Source: an uncultured Solirubrobacter sp.
Lineage (GTDB): Bacteria; Actinomycetota; Thermoleophilia; Solirubrobacterales; Solirubrobacteraceae
Reading direction: 5' to 3'
NCBI GenBank assembly: GCA_937871635.1
Contig: CALMNS010000581.1
Location: 1-8,328, forward strand
Length of the DNA: 8,328 nt
The translations under genes were made by a program, and so were the position numbers. How positions within the stretch are numbered: position 1 is the stretch's first letter; every line of letters begins with the position of its first letter. This document shows positions 1 through 5,764 of the stretch, in pieces. The notes under the pieces are model-generated. The model searched no databases. It saw nothing but the letters and a program-made list of their open reading frames with translations, and was not told the origin of the DNA.

Positions 1-225
1 GATCGCCGCCCCCACCCCCGCGGCCCGCGCGTCGACGACGATCCGGTCGGCGTCGGCGAGGGTCTGGCTCACGACGAGGGCCGTGAGCAGCGCGGCGGGG
101 AGCAGCACGATCAGCCGCTCCGCCCAGCCCGGGAGCTCGCGCCCGCCCAGCGCGACGGGGCCCGCCGCCTTGACCGCGAAGGTGATCACGGTGAGCGTGG
201 CGATGGCGGTCCACACCGCGCTCAT
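1..225 (-). CDS. azlD: AzlD-family branched-chain amino acid transport subunit (3' end missing)
   Basis: Small membrane partner of AzlC; in known systems the AzlCD pair exports branched-chain amino acids or analogues across the cytoplasmic membrane. Only the first 75 residues are in the window, and the gene runs off the left edge. The visible part has two hydrophobic segments (about residues 5-24 and 37-55) with the family-typical LLPAALLTALV stretch at 41-51, and begins MSAVWTAIATLTVITFAVKA. The ATG at 225 overlaps the azlC stop codon (ATGA), so the two are almost certainly translationally coupled. AzlD proteins are usually about 100-110 residues, so roughly 30 residues are missing. The identification rests on short hydrophobic sequence plus its position directly behind a clear AzlC. 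Confidence 0.85.
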   Translation of the reverse strand, partial: MSAVWTAIATLTVITFAVKAAGPVALGGRELPGWAERLIVLLPAALLTALVVSQTLADADRIVVDARAAGVGAAI

Positions 226-899
226 CCCCGCAGCCTCCCGGCGAACACCGCGACGCAGGCGGCGATGACCGGCACGCCCGGGGGAGCGACCGGGATGAGC
301 GCCAGGGCGATGAGCCCCGCCGCCGCGGCGGTGCGGCGCGACGCCGGATCGGCGAGCTCCCCGGCGAGCAGGTAGCAGAAGAACGCCGGGAACAGGGCGT
401 CGATGCCGTAGCGGTCGGGGTCGGCGATCTGCCCGCCGGCCACCACGCCGGCCAGCGTGCCGAGCGTCCACCCGAAGAACTGCGGCAGGAAGGACCCGAC
501 CAGGCGCGATGGGCCGTAGCGCGCCTCCCCCGTACGCGCCAAGATGAGCGAGGCGTCGGTGATCGTCCAGCCCTCCACCGCACGCCGGAGCGGGCCGCCG
601 CGCATCGAGGGCCCGATGGCCACCCCGAGGGCGAGGAAGCGCAGGGTGATCAGCGTCGCGGCGGCGATCGCGGTGAGCGCACCGCCGCCGGCCACGAGCA
701 CGGACAAGGTCGCGAACTGCGCGGCTCCGGAGAAGACGATCACCGACATCACGACGGGGGCGACGTCGCCCCACCCCGCGGTCGTGGCGGCCACCCCGAA
801 GGAGCCGCCGATCAGCAGCGTCGGGAGCACGAGCGGCAGCCCGGCCCGGATCCCGGCGGCGAGCGTGTCGGCGGGCTCGGTGCGGGTCGCGGCGCTCAC
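222..899 (-). CDS. azlC: AzlC-family branched-chain amino acid exporter, large subunit
   Basis: Integral membrane permease of the AzlC family, 225 residues and close to the usual family length of about 230. Visible marks are the N-terminal segment TLAAGIRAGLPLVLPTLLIGGSFG, the hallmark VFSGAAQFA at 55-63, a conserved Arg in the following helix (R87), the WTITD stretch at 111-115 and several hydrophobic segments. The reading frame stays open upstream to 1106, but that extension is charged, lacks family features and overlaps the divergent HAD gene. I therefore place the start at the GTG at 899, preceded by GGGGAGGA at 908-901; the spacing to the start is short (about 2 bases after GGAGG). It is followed directly by azlD with a 4-bp overlap. 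Substrate specificity (Leu/Ile/Val or other small amino acids) cannot be read from the sequence. Confidence 0.88.
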   Translation of the reverse strand: MSAATRTEPADTLAAGIRAGLPLVLPTLLIGGSFGVAATTAGWGDVAPVVMSVIVFSGAAQFATLSVLVAGGGALTAIAAATLITLRFLALGVAIGPSMRGGPLRRAVEGWTITDASLILARTGEARYGPSRLVGSFLPQFFGWTLGTLAGVVAGGQIADPDRYGIDALFPAFFCYLLAGELADPASRRTAAAAGLIALALIPVAPPGVPVIAACVAVFAGRLRG

Positions 900-925
900 G
901 TCCTCCCCATCCTGCCAACCGTGCG

Positions 926-938
926 TAAGCTCCGGGCC
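926..938 (+). promoter_or_regulatory. Candidate leaderless promoter of the HAD/GH65 operon
   Basis: TAAGCT at 926-931 matches the actinobacterial -10 consensus TANNNT and is followed by exactly 7 bases and then the ATG at 939, the geometry expected for a transcript starting at the A of the start codon. No convincing Shine-Dalgarno lies before 939 and no clear -35 hexamer is visible. The same spacing recurs at the arsR gene (TACACT, 7 bases, ATG). The element lies in the 39-bp gap to the divergent azlC, whose ribosome binding site is at 901-908. Confidence 0.5.
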
Positions 939-1652
939 ATGCTCAAGCTCCCTCCGGAGATCGAGGCGTGCCTCTTCGACCTCGACGGGGTCGTCACGCA
1001 GACGGCCAAGGTCCACGCCGAGGCCTGGAAGACGATGTTCGACTCGTTCCTCCGCGAGCGGGCGCAGGAGACCGGGGAGGCGTTCGTCCCCTTCGACTCG
1101 CACCACGACTACGACCAGTACGTCGACGGCCGACCGCGCCTCGACGGGGTGCGCGCCTTCCTCGAGTCACGGAGGATCGACCCCGACGAGGCGCTTGTCC
1201 GCCGGCTCGGCGACGAGAAGCAGGTGCTCGTCCTCGAGCTGATCCGGACGAAGGGCGTCGACGTCTTCCCCGGCACGGTCCGGTTCCTCGAGCAGGCCGA
1301 GGCGCAGGGGCTGCGGCGCGCGGTGGTCTCCTCGAGCGCGAACACCCAGGACGTCCTGCGCATCACGGGGCTCGAGCACTTCTTCGAGGCGCGGATCGAC
1401 GGGCTGGTCGCCGAGGAGCGCGGGCTGCCGGGCAAGCCGGCGCCCGACACCTTCCTGGCCGGAGCCGAGGCGCTCGGGGTGGCCCCCGCCAACGCCGCGG
1501 TCCTCGAGGACGCCCTCGTCGGCGTCGAGGCGGGCCGGGCCGGCCACTTCGGCTACGTCATCGGGGTGGACCGCACGGGCCAGGCCGAGGCGCTCGCCGA
1601 GCGCGGGGCCGACGTCGTGGTCCAGGATCTCGACGAGCTGCTGGGCCCGTGA
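939..1652 (+). CDS. pgmB: HAD-superfamily beta-phosphoglucomutase-like protein
   Basis: Predicted cytosolic HAD phosphatase/phosphomutase of 237 residues, probably interconverting beta-glucose 1-phosphate and glucose 6-phosphate. HAD motif I is FDLDGVVT, with nucleophile D14 and acid/base D16. The cap domain carries YVDGRPRLDGVRAFLESR, as in beta-PGM-like proteins paired with GH65 enzymes. Motif II is VVSSSAN, motif III is GKPAPDTFL with its Lys, and motif IV is LEDALVGVEAG. ATG 939 is preferred because of the leaderless -10 box; an in-frame GTG at 921 would add six residues. Its stop overlaps the GH65 start (GTGA), so the two are one operon. Mycobacterium tuberculosis Rv3400-Rv3401 has the same HAD then GH65 order. 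The partner strongly favours the mutase over a plain phosphatase, but the sequence alone does not settle it. Confidence 0.85.
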   Translation: MLKLPPEIEACLFDLDGVVTQTAKVHAEAWKTMFDSFLRERAQETGEAFVPFDSHHDYDQYVDGRPRLDGVRAFLESRRIDPDEALVRRLGDEKQVLVLELIRTKGVDVFPGTVRFLEQAEAQGLRRAVVSSSANTQDVLRITGLEHFFEARIDGLVAEERGLPGKPAPDTFLAGAEALGVAPANAAVLEDALVGVEAGRAGHFGYVIGVDRTGQAEALAERGADVVVQDLDELLGP

Positions 1653-3994
1653 CCGCCGACTCGCTCTTCGCGGTGGACCCGTGGGCGGTCCGGGAACGCG
1701 AGCTGCCCGCCAGCCTCGGCGTCTCGGAGTCCGTCTTCGCGCTCTCCAACGGCCACATCGGCCTCCGCGGGAACCTCGACGAGGGCGAGCCCTACGGCAC
1801 GCCCGGCACCTACCTCAACGGCTTCTACGAGGTCCGCCCCCTCCCCTACGCCGAGCGCGCGTACTCCGATCCCGCGGTCGGCCAGACGCTGGTCAACGTC
1901 ACCAACGGCAAGCTCATCCGGCTGCTGGTCGACGACGAGCCGTTCGACATCCGCTACGGCGAGGTGCTCCGCCACGAGCGGACGCTCGACATGCGCGCCG
2001 GCCTGCTCAAGCGCGAGGTCGACTGGCGCTCGCCGACCGGGCGCGCCATCCGCGTGGTCTCGACCCGCCTGGTCTCGCTCACCCACCGCTCGGTGGCGGC
2101 GATCGACTACCGCGTGGAGGCGCTCGACGGCCCCGTGCGCATCGTCCTGCAGTCCGAGCTCGTGGCCAACGAGTCCGTGCCCTTCGAGGAGGAGGATCCC
2201 CGCGCGGCCGCCGCGCTGCGCCACCCGCTCGTCGGCGAGTTCCACCGCACCTCCGAGCTGCAGGGCGATCTCATCCACCACGCGCGCGAGAGCGGGCTGC
2301 GGATGGCCGCGGCGATGGACCACATCGTCCGCGGACCCGAGGGCACCGACATCGCCCACGAGTCCGAGCCGGACCTCGCGCGGATCACGGTGACCACCGA
2401 GCTCGACGGCGAGCCGCTGCGGCTCACGAAGTTCCTCGCCTACGGTTGGTCGAGCCGCCGCTCGCGCCCGTCGCTGCGCGACCAGGTCGACGCCGCGCTC
2501 GCCTCCGCCAAGCGGGCGCGGTGGGAGGGCCTGTGCCGCGACCAGCGCGACGCGCTCGACACGTTCTGGCAGAGCGCCGACGTCGAGATCGACGGCGACT
2601 CGGCGCTCCAGCAGGCCATCCGCTTCGCCCTCTTCCACTGCCTGCAGGCCGGGGCGCGGTCCGAGCAGCGCGCGATCCCCGCCAAGGGCCTGACCGGCAC
2701 GGGCTACGACGGCCATACGTTCTGGGACACGGAGATCTTCCTCCTCCCCGTGCTGACCTACACCTTCGCGGCCTCCGCGGCCGACGCCCTGCGCTGGCGC
2801 CACTCGGTGCTCGACCTCGCCCGCGAGCGCGCCCGCGAGCTCACCCGCTCCGGCGCTGCGTTCCCGTGGCGGACGATCCGCGGGCAGGAGTGCTCGGGCT
2901 ACTGGCCGGCGGGGACCGCGGGCTTCCACGTCAACGCCGACATCGCCGAGGGCGTGCGCCGCTACCTCAAGGTCACCGACGACGAGGTCTTCGAGCGCGA
3001 GGTCGGGGTCGAGCTGTGGGTGGAGACGGCTCGCCTGTGGCGGTCGCTCGGGCACCACGACGCCGCGGGCGCCTTCCGGATCGACGGCGTCACGGGCCCG
3101 GACGAGTACTCCGCGCTGGCCAACAACAACATCTACACGAACCTGATGGCCGCCCGGAACCTCGAGCTGGCCGCCGACGCCTGCGGGCGCCACCCCGACG
3201 TCGCCTACGAGCTGTCGGTCAACGAGGAGGAGATGGCCAGCTGGCGCGACGCGGCCTCACGCATGCTCATCCCCTTCGACGAGGAGCTGCGGGTCCACCC
3301 GCAGGCGGAGGGCTTCACCCGCCACCGGCACTGGCACTTCGACGGGACCGGGTCCGAGCACTACCCGCTGCTCATCCACTACCCCTACTACGAGCTCTAC
3401 CGCTCCCAGGTGGTCAAGCAGGCGGACCTCGTGCTCGCCATGTACCTGTGCGGCGAGCACTGGGAGCCGGAGCAGAAGGCGCGCGACTTCGCCTACTACG
3501 AGGCGATCACCGTGCGCGACTCCTCGCTCTCGGCGAACACCCAGGCCGTGGTGGCGGCCGAGGTCGGCCACCTCGAGCTCGCGTTCGACTACTTCGCCGA
3601 GACGGCGCTGGTCGATCTGCGCAACCTGGCGCGCAACACCAAGGACGGCGTGCATCTCGCCTCGCTCGGCGGGGCCTGGCTGGCCGCGGTGGCCGGCTTC
3701 GGCGGCCTGCGCGACACGGGCGAGCTGCTCGCCTTCGCGCCGCGCCTGCCCGACCAGCTCACCCGCCTGGCCTTCCGGCTGAACTACCGCGGGCGGCGCC
3801 TGCGCGTCGAGGTCACCAACGACGGCGCGATATACCAGCTGCTCGAGGGCGAGCCGCTCACCGTCCTGCACCACGGCGAGGAGGTCGAGGTGGGCTCCTC
3901 GCAGTCCGAGGCCCGCGACCTCCCGCCCCTCGCGCAGCAGGTCCCGCCGCACCAGCCGGCCGGCCGGCCTTCCAAGCGGCGCTCCGAGCTCTAG
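1649..3994 (+). CDS. Glycoside hydrolase family 65 protein (alpha-glucoside phosphorylase, kojibiose/maltose/trehalose type)
   Basis: A 781-residue enzyme, the usual length for GH65 phosphorylases. These cleave alpha-linked glucose disaccharides with inversion, releasing beta-glucose 1-phosphate. The N-terminal beta-sandwich begins with DPWAVRERELPASLG and NGHIGLRGN (34-42). The (alpha/alpha)6 barrel has HTFWDTE (356-362), the -1 glucose site, and GVTGPDEYSALANNNIYTN with the general acid E486 (E487 in Lactobacillus brevis maltose phosphorylase). KQADLVLAMYL follows at about 590. GVHLASLGG has H669, matching the region linked to phosphate binding (H671 in that enzyme). A short C-terminal beta domain and a basic Pro-rich tail close the protein. 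The GTG at 1649 overlaps the mutase stop; longer readings of the frame upstream are composition-driven and overlap the mutase. The disaccharide used, and phosphorolysis versus hydrolysis, cannot be decided here. The pairing with a beta-PGM favours phosphorolysis. Confidence 0.9.
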   Translation: MTADSLFAVDPWAVRERELPASLGVSESVFALSNGHIGLRGNLDEGEPYGTPGTYLNGFYEVRPLPYAERAYSDPAVGQTLVNVTNGKLIRLLVDDEPFDIRYGEVLRHERTLDMRAGLLKREVDWRSPTGRAIRVVSTRLVSLTHRSVAAIDYRVEALDGPVRIVLQSELVANESVPFEEEDPRAAAALRHPLVGEFHRTSELQGDLIHHARESGLRMAAAMDHIVRGPEGTDIAHESEPDLARITVTTELDGEPLRLTKFLAYGWSSRRSRPSLRDQVDAALASAKRARWEGLCRDQRDALDTFWQSADVEIDGDSALQQAIRFALFHCLQAGARSEQRAIPAKGLTGTGYDGHTFWDTEIFLLPVLTYTFAASAADALRWRHSVLDLARERARELTRSGAAFPWRTIRGQECSGYWPAGTAGFHVNADIAEGVRRYLKVTDDEVFEREVGVELWVETARLWRSLGHHDAAGAFRIDGVTGPDEYSALANNNIYTNLMAARNLELAADACGRHPDVAYELSVNEEEMASWRDAASRMLIPFDEELRVHPQAEGFTRHRHWHFDGTGSEHYPLLIHYPYYELYRSQVVKQADLVLAMYLCGEHWEPEQKARDFAYYEAITVRDSSLSANTQAVVAAEVGHLELAFDYFAETALVDLRNLARNTKDGVHLASLGGAWLAAVAGFGGLRDTGELLAFAPRLPDQLTRLAFRLNYRGRRLRVEVTNDGAIYQLLEGEPLTVLHHGEEVEVGSSQSEARDLPPLAQQVPPHQPAGRPSKRRSEL

Positions 3995-4159
3995 TCCACG
4001 CGTCCGTAAGTTCTGGGCGGCCCTGGCGGCGTCTGGACGCGCCTGACGGTCGCCGCCACCCGCCTACGTATGTCCGATATGCAGCCGGGCGGCGGCGACC
4101 GTCAGCCACGCCCAGCCGCGGGCCAGGTCCGGCCAGAACTTTACGGCCACGCGTACTAG
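3991..4159. repeat. 169-bp imperfect palindrome, MITE-like or large hairpin element
   Basis: Two arms, 3991-4062 and 4086-4159, are reverse complements at about 62 of 72 positions around a 23-base centre. Paired blocks from outside in: CTAGT 3991-3995 with ACTAG 4155-4159; ACGCGT 3998-4003 with 4149-4154; CCGTAAGTTCTGG 4004-4016 with 4133-4146 (one bulged T); CCTGGC 4022-4027 with 4122-4127; and a perfect 15-bp block 4043-4057 with 4091-4105. CTAG stands at both outer edges (3991-3994 and 4156-4159) and could be a 4-bp target duplication. The left CTAG contains the TAG stop of the GH65 gene. No ORF of note lies inside. It could be a non-autonomous mobile element, a structured RNA or an elaborate 3'-end structure; the symmetry is seen directly, the role is inferred. 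Confidence 0.85.
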
Positions 4160-4184
4160 CCCGCGCCTCTCGAGGGGACCGCCT

Positions 4185-4207
4185 GCGCGGGGGGGCCCGC
4201 CCCGCGC
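4185..4207 (+). terminator. GC-rich hairpin, possible terminator between GH65 and arsR
   Basis: GCGCGGGG (4185-4192) pairs perfectly with CCCCGCGC (4200-4207) around a 7-base loop. No T-run follows, which is common for hairpins in very GC-rich genomes, so termination is plausible rather than shown. It lies between the long palindrome and the arsR promoter and could insulate the two units. The rest of 4160-4226 holds nothing else I can support. Confidence 0.4.
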
Positions 4208-4226
4208 GGGTTCCCGCGTGCGCGCC

Positions 4227-4255
4227 TTGCGCGGGCGGCCGGCCGCCGTTACACT
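4227..4255 (+). promoter_or_regulatory. Promoter of the arsR-SRPBCC operon (leaderless type)
   Basis: TTGCGC (4227-4232) as -35, exactly 17 bases of spacer, then TACACT (4250-4255) as a TANNNT -10 box. Seven bases after it comes the ATG at 4263, so the transcript should start at or next to the start codon with no leader; no Shine-Dalgarno is visible before this ATG. The spacer contains a 14-bp GGCGGCCGGCCGCC palindrome (4234-4247). The -10 box overlaps the left arm of the operator at 4251-4274. Confidence 0.7.
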
Positions 4256-4274
4256 GAACCTGATGGTTCAGTGT
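4251..4274. promoter_or_regulatory. Perfect inverted-repeat operator over the arsR promoter and start codon
   Basis: ACACTGAACC (4251-4260), a 4-base spacer TGAT, then GGTTCAGTGT (4265-4274): ten-base arms with no mismatch. It covers five bases of the -10 box, the predicted transcription start, and codons 1-4 of arsR (ATG GTT CAG TGT). A dimeric winged-helix repressor bound here would block RNA polymerase directly. Autorepression by the ArsR protein encoded from this site is the natural inference. Confidence 0.85.
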
Positions 4275-4598
4275 GCCGACCTCGACCGGACGTTCGCCTC
4301 GCTCGCGGATCCCACGCGCCGCGCCGTGCTCGAGCGTCTGGGGAGCGGCAGCGCGAGCATCTCGGAGCTCGCCGAGCCGTTCGAGATCTCGCTCACCGGC
4401 ATGAAGAAGCACGTGCAGGTCCTCGAGGAGGCGGGGCTCGTCACCACCGAGAAGGTCGGCCGGACGCGCCGCTGCAGCGTGGGTCCGCGGCGCCTCGAGG
4501 ACGTGCAGGAGTGGACGGACACCTACCGACGGATGCTGGAGGGGCGCCTCGACCGCTTCGGGGAGCTGCTCGAGCGCACGAAAGGAGAAGGACGATGA
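4263..4598 (+). CDS. ArsR-family winged helix-turn-helix repressor
   Basis: A 111-residue ArsR-type regulator. The winged HTH spans about residues 6-75: ADPTRRAVLERLGSGSASISELAEPFEISLTGMKKHVQVLEEAGLVTTEKVGRTRRCSV, with a recognition helix at about 43-56 and a basic wing. It lacks the ELCVCDL-type cysteine metal site of arsenic/cadmium sensors, and its only cysteines (C4, C71) do not form a known metal motif. This suits the non-metal ArsR subgroup that is paired with SRPBCC proteins. The start is ATG 4263: it gives the normal family N-terminus and lies 7 bases after the -10 box, whereas a frame opening at 4218 would translate the promoter. Its stop overlaps the next start by 4 bp (ATGA). The effector is unknown; autoregulation through the overlapping operator is likely. 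Confidence 0.92.
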   Translation: MVQCADLDRTFASLADPTRRAVLERLGSGSASISELAEPFEISLTGMKKHVQVLEEAGLVTTEKVGRTRRCSVGPRRLEDVQEWTDTYRRMLEGRLDRFGELLERTKGEGR

Positions 4599-5086
4599 GC
4601 CAGGAGCAGACGCAGGCGCGGCGAGCCACCATCACCACGCCGACGGAGCGCGAGATCCGCATCGAGCGCGTCTTCGACGCGCCGCGGGAGGCGGTCTTCC
4701 GCCTCTACACCGATCCTGCGCGGATCCCCGAGTGGTGGGGCCCGCATGGGACCACCACCGAGGTCGACGAGATGGACGTCAGGACGGGCGGGCGGTGGCG
4801 CTTCATCGCCCACGACGCCGACGGCGGCCAGAGCGCCTTCCGCGGGGCCTACCGGGAGGTCGTGCCGTCCGAGCGGATCGTGCAGACCTTCGAGTGGGAG
4901 CCGATGGCGGGTCATGTCTCCGTGGAGACCGCCACGTTCGAGGATCTCGGCGACCGCACCAAGGTGACGACCGTCTCCCTCTTCCACACCACCGAGGAGC
5001 GCGACGGGATGCTGTCCTCTGGGATGGAGCACGGGCTCAACGAGACCTACGAGCGCCTCGACGCGGTGCTGGCCGGGAAGGCGTAG
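4595..5086 (+). CDS. SRPBCC / AHSA1-domain protein
   Basis: A 163-residue START-like (SRPBCC superfamily, AHSA1-type) protein, predicted cytosolic, with a hydrophobic cavity that in relatives binds small ligands. The family pattern is clear: IRIERVFDAPREAVFRLYTDPARIPEWWGP at 21-50, GGRWRFIAHDADGG at 65-78, FRGAYREVVPSERIVQTFEWE at 82-102 and the C-terminal helix GMEHGLNETYERLDAVL at 143-159. The first 20 residues are polar and probably disordered. A good Shine-Dalgarno (AAAGGAG at 4581-4587, 7 bases before the ATG) lies inside the end of arsR, and the start overlaps the arsR stop. ArsR-AHSA1 operons are widespread in actinobacteria, but ligand and physiological role are usually unknown, as here. 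Confidence 0.92.
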   Translation: MSQEQTQARRATITTPTEREIRIERVFDAPREAVFRLYTDPARIPEWWGPHGTTTEVDEMDVRTGGRWRFIAHDADGGQSAFRGAYREVVPSERIVQTFEWEPMAGHVSVETATFEDLGDRTKVTTVSLFHTTEERDGMLSSGMEHGLNETYERLDAVLAGKA

Positions 5087-5112
5087 GGGCGCGGCCGGGT
5101 TATGCGGTTCGG

Positions 5113-5140
5113 GGCCCGGTCGAGTTGGCCCGGTCGGGTT
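5113..5140. repeat. Tandem 14-bp direct repeat upstream of the basic protein gene
   Basis: GGCCCGGTCGAGTT (5113-5126) is followed immediately by GGCCCGGTCGGGTT (5127-5140), identical at 13 of 14 positions. It lies 63 bases before the next start codon, just upstream of a candidate promoter, so it could be a double activator or repressor site. It may equally be a chance slippage product. Confidence 0.5.
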
Positions 5141-5165
5141 TCGCCGGGGCGGGGCGGCTGGGTAG
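5138..5165 (+). promoter_or_regulatory. Tentative stress-sigma (SigB/SigF-like) promoter
   Basis: GTTTCG (5138-5143), 16 bases, then GGGTAG (5160-5165) resembles the GTTT...GGGTA pattern of SigB/SigF-type general stress promoters, with a spacer about one base longer than usual. It is followed 37 bases later by the ATG of the basic protein. No housekeeping -35/-10 pair was found in 5087-5202. Weak evidence from short motifs only. Confidence 0.25.
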
Positions 5166-5202
5166 ACGCATCTGAACGTAACCCCCCAGAAGGAGAGGCA
5201 CT

Positions 5203-5664
5203 ATGGCGCCCCAAGCGCGTACCACCCGTCGCCCGAGCACCCCGAATCGCGCGGCCGGTCGCACTGCCCGCCCCCAGGCCCGTTCGAGCCGCCCGACGCG
5301 GGCGTCGGGCCTGACCTTCGCCGGTCGCACGGGTTCGCCGTCCTCCAAGCCCAAGGCGTCCTCGAAGCCCAAGGGCCTCAAGCGGAAGGCCAAGTCCGGC
5401 GGCGGCGTCGCCGGCAAGCTGAGCGGCGTGCTGAGCGCCCTCCCGGTCGCCGGCAAGGCCGGCAAGGGCAAGAAGTCGGGCGGCGGCGCGTCGTCGAAGG
5501 CCAAGCCGGCCGTCGCGCTCCTGGCCACGGGCGCGGGCGCCCTGCTCGGTCGCCAGCAGCTCAACAAGCGCAAGCAGGCGGACACGTCGCAGGCGACGCC
5601 CGTCGTCGACCCGCCGGTCACCACCCCGGCCGCCGGCATCGACACGCCCCCGCCGACCGTCTAG
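5203..5664 (+). CDS. Small, highly basic low-complexity protein of unknown function
   Basis: I do not recognise this 153-residue protein. Residues 1-65 are Arg/Lys/Ser/Pro-rich (TTRRPSTPNRAAGRTARPQ, SSKPKASSKPKGLKRKAK) and look disordered and able to bind nucleic acid or anionic polymers. Residues 66-100 are Gly/Lys-rich (KSGGGVAGKL, GKAGKGKKSGGG). A short hydrophobic Ala/Leu/Gly stretch at 101-115 (KPAVALLATGAGALL) is followed by QQLNKRKQ and a Pro/Thr-rich acidic tail (125-153). The hydrophobic stretch could be a weak membrane segment. The gene is credible: a strong Shine-Dalgarno (AGAAGGAG, 5188-5195) sits 7 bases before the ATG and a strong hairpin follows the stop. Codon use is AAG-rich, unlike its neighbours, because of the Lys content. 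Histone H1-like DNA-binding protein or membrane-anchored basic protein are both possible. Confidence 0.8.
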   Translation: MAPQARTTRRPSTPNRAAGRTARPQARSSRPTRASGLTFAGRTGSPSSKPKASSKPKGLKRKAKSGGGVAGKLSGVLSALPVAGKAGKGKKSGGGASSKAKPAVALLATGAGALLGRQQLNKRKQADTSQATPVVDPPVTTPAAGIDTPPPTV

Positions 5665-5675
5665 CTCCCTTCGCC

Positions 5676-5713
5676 GGCACGGGAGCCCCGCCCGCGGGCG
5701 GGGCTTCCGTGCC
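5676..5713 (+). terminator. Strong hairpin terminator after the basic protein gene
   Basis: A 17-bp stem (5676-5692 with 5697-5713, one G-T wobble) closes on a 4-base CGCG loop. It begins 11 bases after the stop codon of the basic protein. No uridine tract follows, only TTCCGTA. Its compactness and position make it the best terminator candidate in the window, and it could serve both strands. Confidence 0.75.
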
Positions 5714-5764
5714 TTCCGTAGGCGCTCGCGCGGTCTCCGTGGCGCTTCGGCGGTGAGGCGGCTG

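Noticed and set aside
900..1106. N-terminal extension of AzlC to 1106
   Set aside because: It would overlap the divergent HAD gene and has no AzlC homology features; GTG 899 gives a normal family length.
968..1648. N-terminal extension of the GH65 frame back to 968
   Set aside because: The extra 227 residues are Arg/Gly/Ala-rich and overlap the HAD gene; the GTG at 1649 gives the normal GH65 N-terminus and a GTGA overlap.
1553..3193. 546-codon open frame on the minus strand across the GH65 gene
   Set aside because: Val/Arg/Gly/Ala/Glu-rich reading with no domain, antisense to a clear enzyme gene; a composition shadow.
4234..4247. GGCGGCCGGCCGCC perfect palindrome as a regulator site
   Set aside because: A short all-GC palindrome is expected often at this composition, and it lies in the promoter spacer; the 24-bp operator downstream is the better candidate.
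1681..4257. 858-codon open frame on the plus strand overlapping the GH65 gene
   Set aside because: Its translation is Arg/Pro/Ala/Gly low complexity, the usual out-of-frame shadow of a very GC-rich gene; the GH65 frame in the same place has full family motifs.
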